Notes: generated by a model not told the origin, from the sequence alone. Shown: positions 41,773 to 55,082, counted from the first letter of the stretch. The stretch is 64,000 bases of DNA from Phascolomyces articulosus (GCA_025677815.1 JAIXMP010000002.1:930001-994000); one strand, 5' to 3'. A program made the numbers and translations.

Positions 41773-43060
41773 AAATAAGCAAAGAAATTGACTACTTACG
41801 TACAAAAAATAATAGCATCCATGAAAAAAAATGAGTGTTATGTGTTGGCAATAACAGGTGATATGAAATATATATCATCATGCAATATTATATATTATTC
41901 ATTGTTAATAATTGAATCGCGTCGTTGATGATGCTATATATTTTAAGCAAATGACCGTTGGCCAAGAATAAATTGTTTTGAAGATTATATTTTAATAAAT
42001 GCAATTTTTTTTTCTTATTTTGATGATTCGAATATTTTTTTTTGTAATATAACGTGGGAAACCGACAATTTATCATAGATGCATCTACAAATAAATTATA
42101 TATAACAAGAACGTTAATCATAAACCGGAAAGCTATTACCGCGATGCTAGAATGCCAATTTTTTTATGATGTATATACGAACTATCGTTATACAATGTAG
42201 TACAAAATTAGACACGTCAATTCATCGATAATGCAGATCCATTGCCAATCTACCTTAGAACTTGCTTTCATTTTCAATTACATTTACACCTTTCGTATAT
42301 TCATTTATTGCTCTATTAAAAATCGAACAAAACACAACATATGGACATTGAATTCATCATAGTAATTCATATTTTCCTCAATTGATTCAAATCGTCAAAG
42401 AAGAAAGACAATTATCCATGGTCTCAACCAACTACCACGTACATACTGTTATTACCTGTTGAACACAAACATAATAAACATCTTTAATTATGCTGTATCT
42501 CTATTTAGCTACCAGTCACGCACCTATCAATTATGCATTAATAGAATGTAACAACGGGAATTTTATATACCCAGTTTTGAAATGTATTTTGTAAATTATT
42601 TGTTGCAAAAAATTCACACAGTCGATCGTACTATTGCATATTTGTTCTTGGTGAATTGATGAATAAATAAATTAGTGAGATGAAAAAAATGTAAACTAGA
42701 TATTTTTTTCCGAAGATCTGGAATTTCTCTTTTATATATACAAACTACTCAAATGCTTCGGGGTAACTCATTGGCATGAATAAAAAAAAAAAAAAAGAAG
42801 AGACTGTATATAAATTGGTCACCATCCTTCAGTGCTGTTGTTGATATAATATCTTGATTATATTATTATGACATGATCTTCATCCTTCTTTATCCAAAAA
42901 AATATCATATTAATTTAAAGTTTATATTAACGAATATTCACCTAGAAAGCTCTTTTTTACTTATGCTATCAAACTTTGGAAACTCATCAAAATAATCAAT
43001 TATTATTCAATTTATCATTTTCGCCGCTTCAACAGGTATCGATCCAAGGCAGGGGCTATA

Positions 43061-43085
43061 ATATATATATATATATATAAAAGAC
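43061..43085 (+). promoter_or_regulatory. (AT)n tract with TATA-like box
   Basis: An (AT)9 run ends in TATATAAAAG, a good TATA-box match, about 145 bp before the ATG of the DPBB gene at 43225. Confidence 0.4.
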
Positions 43086-43224
43086 CATCTCAATTTTAAT
43101 ATAAAAAGACAATAAGAATCGGATTAATCGAACCTCAATTCTCTATTCAAAACACTACAACGTCTTGTTTCAGTTGTCATACAGAACAACTACCCTTTCC
43201 ATTCCTTTTTAAAAATATCATAAG

Positions 43225-44333
43225 ATGGTTTTCTTTCGTTTCCTTCAAGCAACCTCAGTAATGGCGCTGGGCGCCGCTGCAGTCTCATTATCAGGAAGTG
43301 CTAACATTACGCCTCAGGATTATTATGGATTGTGTAAGTACCATAGCATGATTAGAACCGTTCTTCTTTTTTATATAAGGAAGCAATATATGATGAGCAA
43401 TTCATTAACGTTGTCTTTTTCTTTATATATAGCTCCTATTGCTCTGGAAAGCACTTATCCAGCTTGTGGAATGCGTTATTCTGAACTCAATTTAGCTTTG
43501 ATCACTGCCGTAGAAGCGATGGATACTAGCTCGACCTGTAATCAATGTCTCAAAGTGACTAACGGAGATAAATCTCGTAGTATCTATGTTCTTGCTGTTG
43601 ATCTGGGCGGATCAGGTTTGGATGTGAGTTTTCATTTCTATTTTTACTATTATTTTGTTGATTAGAAATTCTTCACTGTTTACTCATCACCATATATTTA
43701 ATAATTACATAGTTGAGTATCCCAGCATTTGAATATCTCTTTGATCAAAGATATGATGCATCTCCTGCTTCCTGGTCCACCGTGGATAGTTCTTACTGTG
43801 ATGGCATTTATACTCCTGGTAAAACCAATCCTAATCAAGGAGTTGGCGCTGGCTCGTCTTCATCAAGTGTTGCTGGCAATACTTCTAGTAGTACCAGTAC
43901 TACCACTACTACTGCTAAAGCAACACCAACAACTACAACCGCAACTACTACTTCTGCTGCCGCAGAAACAGCCAAGACCTCAACTACTGAAACTATAAAG
44001 ACAACTAAAAATGCCGCCGAGATCTCCACAACTACTACCAAAACAGCTACTCCATTGACCACTGCTACCACTAGTGCTACAACTTCTACTACTACAGCGA
44101 CTACAAGCGAATCTACTACGCCTTCTCCTTCTAGCTCAGGTTCAAGTGATGATGAAAAAAAACATGATAAGGATGACAAAGAAGAAGATGATGAAGAAGA
44201 TGGTGAAAAAGAAGAAAAAAAGAAGAAGAAAAAGAAACATCACTGTCATCATCGCCACCACAAATATCAACATGGTGAAAGACGTGGTAGACGTTATGTT
44301 AAGCGGTACATGAGCTGGATCTCACTCTGGTAG
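43225..44333 (+). CDS. Secreted double-psi beta-barrel (expansin/RlpA-like) protein with Lys/His tail
   Basis: Likely extracellular wall-associated protein; function inferred only from the fold. Exons: 43225-43333, 43433-43623, 43713-44333; 306 aa. A signal peptide spans about residues 1-26 (MALGAAAVSLSGSA). The barrel domain, about 27-140, has TYPACGMRYSELNLALI, a Cys pair TCNQCLKVTNGDKS, VLAVDLGGSGLDLS, and ends before SYCDG; this is the DPBB pattern of expansin-like fungal proteins. A long Thr/Ser/Ala-rich linker (about 150-250) would be heavily O-glycosylated. The tail is odd: an acidic block (KEEDDEEDGEKEE), then KKKKKKKHHCHHRHHKYQH, then a basic end. It could bind metal or wall polyanions. 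No GPI signal is seen. Confidence 0.85.
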
Positions 44334-45125
44334 AATATAAATATAAAACGTGGTTTTTTTTAAATAGTTTTCTTTTATAAATAAAAAAAACCTGTCCTTT
44401 ATTTATCGGTATATGAAATATTTTAGACATGTAGGACATACAATCAGTATTTAGCTCTAATTAAACTGAATACTAAAATCAGTAAAACACGAGGTAAAAA
44501 TATACCGTCATTACTGTCATCATTTCATAGTAATAGTATTTATATAATCCATCCATATATTTTGATATATCAAAACGCAGACAAAATATATTCAAAATAA
44601 CGATTATACTTTTGGTGAAGATCAAAAATCAAGAGACAGAAATAATAAATAAATAAAAATGACGCCAAAGATCGAACTAAATATAGAAATGGAGCATAAC
44701 TTTTTTTTTAAAAAAAAGCGTAATTTTACGTAGTACAAGAATCCCTCTAAGTGTAATACTTTAATAAACGTTGTGCAAATATATTTATTAGACCTCCTCT
44801 TAATGTTCCCTCCCCCCACCAGTTTAAATTTATCGTTACCCGTTAACTATTAAGTTATTAAGTGGTAATAGTGAAGTTTGGGGGAGAAGGAGGTGTTACT
44901 ACTACTTTATTGCCATCACTATATTACACTCGCACGAGCAAGACACACACCTCATTTCCTTTAATCCTTTCCTTTCGTTTTCTCTTCTTCTTCCTCTTCT
45001 TCTCTTTTTCTCGTCTTTCCCTTTTTACACTTCCTTTAATATACATCATTAAAACTAACTAACGTCCCCCTCCCCTTTCATTCCCTACCCATTCCTTTTT
45101 TCCTTTTTTTTGATGCGTTTTTTTG
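44334..45125. other. Intergenic region with pyrimidine-rich leader
   Basis: About 0.8 kb. The last about 190 bp (from about 44935) are strongly C/T-rich with many CTTCTTC and TTTCC blocks, probably the promoter and 5' leader of the mucin-like gene. Nothing else recognised. Confidence 0.5.
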
Positions 45126-46656
45126 ATGCACCTATCGAGTCAGTCCTTATTTCTATTATTATTTGTGTTAATCGCTCGAGTTTCGCTCGGTTAGTTATTT
45201 TCATTTTATTTTATTGTTTGAGATATTTATTATCATCATACATTCTAACGCCACTTTCATTCTCCTTTGTTCGATATTTATTATCAATTAATAAATAATA
45301 ATAACAACAGCTGCTGATCTAGATACAAAAGATCAAACACGTAAATAACTCTCTTTATTTATTTATTTATTTTGGGGGGTGATGATGATAAAAAGTATTC
45401 ATCGTTAAACATTATTCTTTAGTTATCGCTACACCAACCCATGCACCTGAGGTTTTACGTCGTTATTTTGCACGAGGCGATAAATCAAACGACGACGATG
45501 GACATGAAGCGACAATATTTGATTGTACAACAAAAGTAATTGTTGAAGTCCCAGCTAATGCTGGAAAGAAAGACGATGCAAACACCAGAAAAGAAGTGAA
45601 ATGTACACCTACTGCTATTTTTATACCTGCTTCACCAACTGCTTCAGCCGCAACTCGTTCAAATAAAAAAGTCACCGTTACTGTAACAGCAAAAGCAACT
45701 CCCACTCCCCAGCATTCCTCAAATCTCGAATCATCATCTTCTAGTGGTCATAAAAATGATGACAAGGAGGGAGGTAGTACTCATGGTAGTGGTACTACTC
45801 ATGACAAAGAACAATCTCCCAAAGACAATGACGATACCGTTACTGCATATACTGAATCTGGCCCTGGTACTAGCTCTTCAACTCCTACTGCTGGAATTGA
45901 GGATCCTAATGCACCTAATGATAACAGCGAGGATACCAGCGGCAGTGATCCTAATGGTACTGATGATGCTACAACGGATACCGAAGGAAGTGATGATACT
46001 ACTACCACACCAAATGACAGTGACGATTCAGCATCCACGACGGATAATGGAGACGATACTACTACTGGTACTAGTAACCCTAATGAATCCAGTTCAGAAA
46101 GTCCCAACGCACAAGATCCAAATACTCGTAGCGAAACACAAGCTGTTGAAGGTACTGTTAGCAACAAAGCTTTAGGTATCGGTCTTGGTGTCGGTATTGG
46201 TTGCGTTGCTGCCATTGGTCTTGCTGGTTTACTTGTCGCTAACAAACGCAGACGGGAAAATCAATCTTCTTCTTCTTCCTATAATGATGATGTTAATACA
46301 CATTGGCGCCCTCAGAGTTTCATGGGTGTCGTTGCTTCAGTTGTTGCCAAATTACCACGTTCAGCCTCTTTACGTAGTAATCAAACAAAGCGGGATACTG
46401 CAGTGAGTTTTTTTTTCATTGTTTCTGTATGATACATCAAAAAAGTATAATCAATTACTAAATTATTTTTTTCATTGTTTTATTTTAGGGTATGGCAGTA
46501 GGCGCTGGTCAAGGTGCTATCGAAGACCCTAGTACTGCATTAGGCCGTCATCCTTCCAATTCATCATCACGCTCTGCCGCTTCTCAACCACCTTCATTAG
46601 CCCGAGTCCATGAACAACCTCGTGAACAAATGCATGAAATTGATCTTCGATATTAA
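45126..46656 (+). CDS. Mucin-like single-pass surface protein
   Basis: Probable plasma-membrane sensor or adhesin of the kind that reports cell-wall stress; role inferred from architecture only. Exons: 45126-45189, 45311-45340, 45423-46402, 46489-46656; 413 aa. The start ATG at 45126 gives a textbook signal peptide (SLFLLLFVLIARVSLA) and joins in phase to ADLDTKDQTL; the ATG at 45113 lies in another frame and does not. A short ectodomain (ARGDKSNDDDGHEATIFDC, then TTKVIVEV) precedes a long Ser/Thr/Asp-rich stalk (about 115-275). One membrane segment, LGIGLGVGIGCVAAIGLAGL, lies at about 281-304 and is followed by KRRR, so the C-terminus is cytosolic. The roughly 110-residue tail contains basic and Ser-rich stretches and ends HEIDLRY. 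The 30-nt second exon is easily missed. Only two ectodomain cysteines are visible, so a WSC domain is unlikely. Confidence 0.8.
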
Positions 46657-49548
46657 GACAGCACAAAACGATAAGCATTATTCTCAATCCAAAGGACAAA
46701 AGATATAATACACCATCAACGTACACGCAACCATCTCAATAACTATATATAAAATTTCATAACAAATCCATCAATGACAAAACCCTATACAGAAAAAAAC
46801 CAACAATTCATATTTTTTTTCGTTAAAAAATAAAGTAGCGAGTATTTCAATTGTCATGTATTATTATTACTATTATATTTTGTTGTATTATTCTTTTGTT
46901 TTTCATTATCTTTGCCTTTGATATAAAAGAGATTATTGTTCCGTACAAAACAAACAAAAAAAAAAACTGTGGCTAATAGTCATCGCTGGTTGTTGAAATT
47001 GTGTAACGGAGGATGAGTAATGAAGGAACACGTAACAATTTATCTTTAATTGATTGAGACATGAAAAGGTAGAAAGGAGATGGAAGAAAGAAAAAAGGCC
47101 ATATCATATACAGGCTTGCACGCAAAAGATAATTTCTAACTAAAATGATATGACCATCTAATAATATGAATGCTATGTTCTTCTAAATATGTGAATATGA
47201 TAAAAAATTCTGTACATATGGATATGTATCCCGCATGCTGGGTTCCACCATACAAATGAATCCATAGAGTTTCCTAATAATAATGCAGGTGCCATATTCA
47301 TGATTAGAAACTGAAGGCAATTAAGGAGAGATGTGATACACTTTCTTTCTAGTTTCTTTCTTTCAATCACAAGCTTTCTTCCTTGCGAAATGCACTTAGT
47401 GAATTTTCCTATATATATCCATAACGTACATTCCTTGTTGATAACCTAATCCTAATGAGTGGTCTTTTATCATGTGTGAATTTTTCATTTTTAGAAGAGA
47501 AAACTTTAGTTGGTTTCTTTGAAGCTGAACAATATGGCTTTTAACAATAATACAAAGGACAAAACCCTGTAAATATATTTATGACGATGTTAACACCTAT
47601 TTGACTATATATGATTCATAAAAAATCCAGTTCTTATATGCCATATTCCGTATTTTCTCTGCTTTCTATCCAATTCGGTTTGTGACACAATTCGGTTTAT
47701 ATATAAATGACTTGGTCCTTTTTTTTGCTGTGATTTCTTTAGATTCCTTTAATGTTACTCATACATATATCATTATTATTATCGCTTTATTGAGGATTTT
47801 TTATAAATAGAGGCCATTGCTTATAATTCCCCTCGACTTTGGAAAATAAAGACATTTAACATAATCATTTTTTTGGCAGCAGCACCCAAACTAAACAATA
47901 GTCAAAGAGTACAATTAAGATACAAGTAGTTAATTAAGTCCAAATCAACATAGTTTTTAAATTATTATACAGGAATAAGTATTAGATAATCCTATATAAT
48001 ATGTATAAAGATATTTGCTTTATTATTATACATTTACTACCTAATGTATTTATCCAGAATTTCATGTATGCGCTTTATTATATGTTTGAACTACGAAATG
48101 ATTTTTAACTTGAGTAATGCAAAAAAAAAAGGTATAAAGTAAAATAAAACGGTTTGTTGGAATGGGAAAAATATGGCGTCTTATAAACTAAAGGTTTCAG
48201 TGATGACCAGTGCATTAATTATCAGACAGCTAAATTTCAATTCATATCAAGATGTGCTCTAGTAGCTGCTATTAGTCTCAACTCATATCTATACATCAAT
48301 TCAAGCTTATCCTGTGCTCTAAAATTACCAGATGCAAAGGCAATTTTCTTATAGCTGTTTCCACTGCCTTATCCAATTCATTCATGATAGATTACTTGTT
48401 GGAGAAGAAATAAATATGACAAAAAAACCATAGATATAGCAATACATCTTGTACTTTCACATACAAGCATATATTGATCTACATGTTATCTGACGTCCGT
48501 AGATTCCAAAACAGCCTATTCAATTCAAAATAAAAATAATAAAGTAACTATGGATACCGCGAATGATGTAGCAATATAAATTACATAGTGCTTACCAAAA
48601 GTCAAACAAAAAGTTAAAAGTATTAACACCACCAAATCCTGTATCACAGGTTGGCTTATCTATTTTATAAAGTTTTAACAAATAATGTAAGACAAAAGAA
48701 AATATTAAAAACTTTTTGAAATAGGTACAAAAAAGTGATGAATCTTCCTTGTTGGTGAAGCAGCATTATTCTTCCGTTTTAACAGTGATCATAACTAATA
48801 ATTAATAATAGCGCACCACTCTTAGCATGGGTGAATGCGCAATATCTGGTAACAGCCATGATGATGAGTACTGCACAAAAATGGAAAGAGATGGATTCGA
48901 AGGACTTCAATACTGCTGAAAAGACAAAAAAAAATGTCCTGATCCACCATTGAATCCTGTGACTTCCAAGTAAATGCCTTTACCGAATCTATACCACCAC
49001 AATACTTTGTCTTGTTCTTTATGTAACTATGCCTTCCTTTATCATAAATAATTCTACATCACTGCCATCTCTTTTTTCAATCAATTCTACGTGTCACTAG
49101 TAATATATGAGTATAATTGATATATGCCCATATTTCTCAGTCATGGACAGTTACTGTTCGATGATAATGGTTGTTTTGCATTTAAATAGATGTGAGTTAT
49201 TTTTCCGATGCAAACTGGTGGCTCCCAGAGATACCAGAAGTGAGAAGAGATAATTTGTCTCACATACGAAAGATAACCCACTCAATTACCAACGACAATC
49301 GCACTTTTATATGTTCTACTATAATTGTTAGTTTGACAAGAGGAACAAATGCTTAGTGTAGATGGATTAGATGGTCAGGACTGAGGAAGTTTGTAGAGGC
49401 ACCGATCGGTTCGAAATTAAGTCTAGTTCTTCCGGTGTATACCATTAGTTGATTCGATATACACTTCTGTTATAATAAAACTTTAATTTTTTTTATATAC
49501 CCGGCTTGATTCAGTTTTCATGTATAAATGGCTGACAAGCTACATATG

Positions 49549-49579
<31 letters not shown>

Positions 49580-50785
49580 TATATGAATCTAAAATAATCT
49601 TTCCTATATAGCAGCGTGATCATTTATTGTTCACCCAATCTCGCACTACCCCATGCTTTCTCTCTAACCCACTTTGCACCTTTTGTTAGTATTGTAATTT
49701 ACCTTCACTATGCGCCAACTTACTATTTTACAACGTGAATGTGTAGTATATAATTAATACCAATGTCTTATATTTTATACGGATGAAGTTTTTTATTGTT
49801 ATTCTTACGTATATATATTCTTGATTTTCATATAGTTAATTAATTATTACAGTGATTGATAATGAACACTTTAAAATAAATAAAGCGTATCTAATGATGT
49901 ATAGATGCATAACTATTACGTTATGTATCCTTTAAATTTATTTATATCATAAGTACGCATCACTAAATATCACTTATAAAAAGAAAGGCTAATGAGATGT
50001 ATATAAAAGCGTCACCATGTACTATTATTGGAATGAATGATTTTTTTTTCTATATAAAACTATAAAATTTCTAGTAAACAACAAACCTGGTTTAGGTTAT
50101 AATTTTTGAAATAAATAAGTATCATACGTATAATAATGATCAGACCATATCACAAATTTACACGAATTCTTCCTTGTTTATCAACATTCTCCTTCAAGAA
50201 TGAATTAGTTGATAAGATTCTATGTATAGTTTTAGAATGCGTATTTACAACGAATCCATTTTTAATCTTCGGATGTACGACCCGAATTGAATTATTTTAA
50301 ACAATTTGTGATCAACAAAGAATCCATGAGAAACCGAGCCAACGGAATGGCTGTGTTTCTTTTTATTTTCTTTTAGCCAATAATATGTCATTCAAAAACA
50401 AGTATCAGCACTACTTTTCACTTTGATTATCAAATCATTTATTAATGATAATACATTTAAGATTATGGAAGAGGTAGAGTTTGTAGTACATTATGCATGA
50501 AAGGTCAGAATTTTAAAGCAGTAATTCTTTTTTTTTCTTCTCCCGATCCTTACCATGGAGAAAGGGAGCCATTTTACCAATAAAAAATGTATTTTTAGCA
50601 ATTTCATCGTCAGGCGGCTACAAAAAATCATCCCACTCAATTGTTTCTATTTCTTGTTGCAAGTTTCTTTAGTTCAATTAAATATTTAAAGAGGGCTGAG
50701 CCCATAGGTCTCTTCTTCTACTTCATATTATATATCCTTTTCTTTCTCTCTCACACTCCTTCTCCTTATACAGAATACTATCCAA
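46657..50785. other. 4.1-kb gap without a confident gene
   Basis: The longest gap in the window. It is A+T-rich with a TA microsatellite at 49550-49576. A 46-codon plus-strand frame at 48813-48953 follows a good branch-site/acceptor sequence (see findings). A further short frame at 49144-49248 is unremarkable. No RNA gene or mobile element recognised. Confidence 0.45.
49550..49576. repeat. (TA)n microsatellite
   Basis: About 13 uninterrupted AT/TA units, seen directly. Confidence 0.9.
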
Positions 50786-52823
50786 ATGAGATCTATTGCC
50801 TGGACAGTTGCTCTAGTAACATTACTAGGTGCTTCCACCCAGGCACAGGAGGAACGTCGAGATTTTTCTCCATTTTATTGGTCGCAATCACAACAATTCA
50901 TGTCACCTTATTCAAGTTCGGGTAAAATGGAACAGATTGGGCGTACTGGTGTTGCTGCAATGCACGCTGTTTTACTAAAGTAAGGATATACAAGAAAGCC
51001 ATATTTCTTTTATATCTTGGAAATATATTTAGCTGACAATGTCTATTTCTTTATTAATCGTATAAAAAAAGTGAGAATAAGATTCTTGTCATTGATAAAG
51101 GTTAGCTCATTTGTATTTTACGACAAAAAATCATGAATCCAACACAAGCACACAAAATTAAACTTGAATTTTATACTATAAAATAGCTGAATGGAATGAA
51201 GCACAGTTTGATTCAGGTCAAAGTGCATTTTCAGTAGAATATGATCTTGAAACTGACGAATACCGATTACTAGCCTTGGAAACAAATACATTTTGTTCAG
51301 GTGGAGGTTTTCTTGGTAATGGTACATTTATTAGTACAGGTGGTGGCGAACGAGTAGGTCGAACATGGAAGGCAGCTCCTGGATGGCAGTCGATCCGTCA
51401 TTTCAATCCTACAGCAGATGGTTCTTCTGAGTGGAGTGAATACACAACTGGTAAAATGGTCGAGAATCGCTGGTACCCAACTGTGGAAACACTTCCTGAA
51501 GGTGATCTATTCATTATTGGTGGATCAACCAAAGGTACAGCGGTCAATCGTGATGAAGTCAATGTGCCTTCATATGAATTTTGGCCACCTCGACCTCAAG
51601 GCATTGTTGACCTACCTTTCCTCAATGAAACTATGCCTTACAATCTGTAAGTAAATTTGTATATACCCTCTTTCTTCTTTAAATGAGATATTAAACTGAT
51701 ACTCTCTCTTTTTATTCTTTTTATTAATTCAGGTACCCATTTACATTCGTCTTACCTGACGGTAACATGTTTATATTCGCCAATACTAAATCAATTATCT
51801 TTGATTACAAGAACAACAAAATTGTGAAACGCCTTCCAGATATTCCAGGTGTACCACGATCATACCCATTGACAGGCGGCGCACTAATGCTTCCTTTAGA
51901 TCCTGCCAACGACTACAATGTTGAAATACTTATTTGTGGTGGATCGGAGAAAATGAAGAATAACGCTGTAGCTGATGATACTTGTGGTCGAATCAATCTT
52001 GGTGATGAAGATCCAAAATGGGAGATGGATACTTTTGTACATAAGCGACTTATGCCTGACGGTGTTTTCCTTCCTGATGGTACTATATTCTGGGTGAATG
52101 GCTGCCAACGAGGCTGGGCAGGTAAAATAAATTACTATTACTACTAACATTACTATTCCCAACCGTAATAATATATTTATATTGATATATACTATGGAAA
52201 TTCTGATATTTGAAAAAAAAATAGGTTATAACGGCAGAAACCACGATCCTACATTTGAACCTCTCATTTATAATCCTGATAAAAAGAAAGGTGATCGATG
52301 GACAACTGGACTTGCTGACACAGATATTGCTCGTATGTATCATTCTGTCGCTTTGACTTTGCCTGATGGTCGCGTATGGATAGCTGGTTCCAACAACGTT
52401 TCACCACCCGATGTATTAGCAGAGTATCCTACCGAATTCCGTGTCGAATATTATTCACCTCCTTATCTCTTCCAAAGCGCAACTCGACCTTTGATTTCTC
52501 ACGTTCCTCGTGTTGTCACATATGGCCAATCATTCGATATTTTGGTCAACTTGGGAGAACTTGCTCAATCTGGCAGTGATCCTGAAATCAAGGTAGCTCT
52601 TTTGCGCCCTGGTTTTAGTACCCATTCAATGCACATGTCACAACGCTACGTTGTATTAAAACACACCATTGACACTGATCTTCAATCTATTACTATCGAA
52701 GCACCTCCTAACGCCAACATTTTCCCTCCAGGGTCTGGTTTCATTTATGTTCTCTGCAATGGCATTCCCTCAAAGGGAGCTGAATTGTTTGTTGAACACG
52801 AAGTCAAGGATCTCGAGATTTAA
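50786..52823 (+). CDS. Secreted glyoxal oxidase-type copper radical oxidase (AA5)
   Basis: Extracellular copper oxidase of the galactose/glyoxal oxidase family; it oxidises aldehydes or alcohols and releases H2O2. Exons: 50786-50979, 51072-51100, 51187-51646, 51733-52121, 52225-52823; 556 aa. The signal peptide ends near residue 20 (GASTQA-QE). All copper-site residues are visible: Cys111 (TFCSGGG) to crosslink with Tyr171 (ENRWYPT), axial Tyr396 and His397 (IARMYHSVA), and His491 (GFSTHSMHM). Kelch-type repeats form the propeller, and the C-terminal domain (FRVEYYSPPYLF, SGFIYVLCNG) is the usual DUF1929 part. There is no N-terminal WSC or carbohydrate-binding module. Glyoxal oxidase is favoured over galactose oxidase by overall resemblance; the true substrate is unknown. 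Confidence 0.93.
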
Positions 52824-53473
52824 AAACCTTTTTTTATTTAATTTAATTCCTGAATTATCATTTTCATTTCATAGTGTATTTTATAAACCTCAATTAAAGT
52901 TACAATTTTTTTTACTGTTCAATATCCACATGATAAATTAGTACCATACCTACTTATTTAGTAAAGACCCAAGGAGAACCGTAAGATATATTTATAAATT
53001 ACTTGCTACTCTACATGGAAAAAATCAAGTGGGACGACTTGGGATGAATATCATTGTGCTCTTTAAGTATAAAGTTTCTCACGCCTTGACATCAAAGTAA
53101 ATGACTCTCTGCATAATCTTTTTTTTTTCAATTAAGTACAGCTTATTGTTGTGGATCAGCTATTGATCATACCTTATGCCATATTTTATAAATCAGAGGT
53201 TATTTATAGAATTATATACTAGGAAACAAACGAAAGGATAACATCTGCCTTACTGGTAAATATTATTGTATATGTAATTATCAAGAAATGGTATACAGCT
53301 ATATGTTATTATATTGGTACATGTACACTATAGCTTTATTATTATCATGACATTTCTAATATGTTTCACTTGTATCCAAATACAAGCACTGATTCTCTTT
53401 TGCTAAGTTCTTCCGCATTTATGAAGTATATGAAATAAAGAGAGAAAGGATGGACTAATATATATAATATGGT
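52824..53473. other. Convergent intergenic region
   Basis: 650 bp holding the 3' ends of the glyoxal oxidase and XRCC3-like genes. A+T-rich; no feature recognised. Confidence 0.55.
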
Positions 53474-54822
53474 TCATGGGATTTTCCCTCGAACACCACC
53501 TTCGTCAATTACAATTTCACATCCTGATCGTGGGACCAATGGGGAAAACTCGACAAATAGTGCCCTACGCGTCCTCATCACATCAGTCATGATCGAACGA
53601 GCCAATCGTACCCTCGTCGTGATAGAAGTTTCCCATGATTTTCCCAATACCGGTTTTTTCGTCAACGATGTCCAAAAGAGACTGAGAGGCGATTTGTTGA
53701 ATCCTTCCAAATTAAAATCCATCCAGTTGGCCATTAGTGCTTCTGGAGGACCATTGTTACCATTCGTATTTTTATTCTTATTGTTTCCGGGTGTAGCAGA
53801 AACCACCGTATCCGAAACTTGATTAATAACAATAACTGCGACATGATATTTATGTGCTAATTGTTTCAACCGTGAGCCAATCTCGCATATTTCGCTGACT
53901 CGATCAAACCGACCCTCAGCTTTGTTGGTGTTATCACCACGGTAAGGTGCACTAATAGAATCAATCACAACCACTCGGATATTTTTATGTCGAGCCAAAA
54001 GAACCGGTAGTTGATAGCACAATGCACGGTACTGCATTTCACGATCTCGAATATACATAGTATGGATGGCGCGTTTCAACGCATCTGGATCCATATCATA
54101 TTTGTGACCGTAGAATTGAGCGAGTTGATCCAGTCGAACCGTTGGAAATTGCCCTTCGCTATGTAGATAAACTGCAGCTGCATATATATAAAGCAGATCA
54201 CTCCCATATTAACAAAAGCATAAATTACTTAAACCCTTTATCTTTTTGAAAAATATGCACTCACCGCCTTGACATGAAATATCAGGGCTTTGAACTGATA
54301 AACAAAGTTGGAGGCATAATTGAGTTTTTCCAGAAGAACTAATTGTTGTTAAAAGCTTTTTGTTAAAACAAACGTTTTTCCTGTAAGCTTTATTTTTTTT
54401 CCTATATCGCCTTCTTTATTTATAAAAAAAATAATTCGCGTACGAACCTTTCACCCACAACTTCAGTAATAGAACCAAAAGGAAATCCACCACCTAATAT
54501 ACGATCAATAACCTCATTTCCCGTAGCAACAGCAAATGCTTCATGGTAACTAATTGATTGTTGTTGTGCTTTCCAAGGATATACTTCTGTTGCTGCAGCT
54601 TGAAATAATTCGAGAATTTCGGCTTCACCTGTATTTAAAAGTCTTTGTAATTCACCAACTGTTTTGATTAATATATCATTGGGTGATTCAGATCCAACTA
54701 TTTAAACATTACGTCACTGTCAATAAATATTGCAATGAATGAAGAGCATTATATAGTTTTTATTTATTTTTACCTTCCTCCAATTTAGAATATAAGCCTA
54801 ATCGTCTTGCTACTTGATCCAT
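53474..54822 (-). CDS. XRCC3: RAD51 paralogue, XRCC3/RAD57 type
   Basis: RecA-fold ATPase that helps load or stabilise RAD51 in homologous recombination. Exons on the minus strand: 54822-54774, 54697-54448, 54338-54265, 54177-53474; 358 aa, close to human XRCC3 (346). Walker A is GESSSGKT at 98-105 (Lys104) within GGGFPFGSITEVV-GES; Walker B is VVVIDSISAPYRGD. Further family signs are QLCLQLCLSVQ, AAVYLHSEGQFPTVRLDQL, HVAVIVINQV, SWETSITTRVRLAR and the C-terminal IVIDEGGVRG. A Gly/Asn/Lys-rich insert lies before the SWETS strand. XRCC3 fits better than DMC1 or RAD51; fungal RAD57 is the same clade, so the name is approximate. It is divergent by 260 bp from the MFS gene. Confidence 0.9.
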
Positions 54823-55082
54823 TCTTTGTTATATTACACGACTTAGTGAGGGGGAAAACGCGCAGCGCTGAAAGGTATCGACCGTTAATTAAGCTTGAAA
54901 ACACACTCAGACAGTAGAACTTGTTCCACAAAAATCCAAAGCATGAAAATGAATAAGTTGTCAGGTATTTTTGCTGGAGCTCCTAAAATCGAAATATGCA
55001 TGACTTGACTCTGCAGACAGATCCTCTTTTATTAGCTCTCTCTTTCCTTACTCTCTTTTTCATACTATAAAGTACATGCATA

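Larger units (their letters stand above)
40053..43224. other. 3.2-kb gap, mostly non-coding
   Basis: Rab 3' region, then A+T-rich DNA. The minus strand at 41169-41772 holds coding-like fragments (see the next entry). The 77-codon minus frame at 41888-42121 is Asn/Lys/Tyr-rich and looks like chance. A short (AT)n/TATA stretch lies before the next gene. Confidence 0.45.

Noticed and set aside
41888..42121. 77-codon minus-strand frame
   Set aside because: Asn/Lys/Tyr-rich composition expected from random A+T-rich DNA; no splice or leader signals.
43835..44179. 114-codon Val/Ala-rich minus-strand frame resembling a membrane protein
   Set aside because: Antisense of the Thr-rich linker (ACT codons read as AGT/GTA); not a real gene.
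45799..46245. 148-codon minus-strand frame and a 143-codon plus-strand frame at 45744-46175
   Set aside because: Shadows of the low-complexity Ser/Thr/Asp stalk of the mucin-like gene; repeats with few stops open all frames.
49395..49425. GGTTCGAAAT stretch considered as a tRNA T-arm
   Set aside because: No matching acceptor or anticodon stems nearby; no tRNA found anywhere in the window.
50641..50925. 94-codon plus-strand frame rich in Phe/Leu
   Set aside because: Lies in the pyrimidine-rich leader and overlaps the glyoxal oxidase signal peptide in another frame.
43225..53000. DPBB protein, mucin-like protein and glyoxal oxidase as a cell-wall gene cluster
   Set aside because: They are separated by up to 4 kb and share no visible regulatory motif beyond pyrimidine-rich leaders found elsewhere too.
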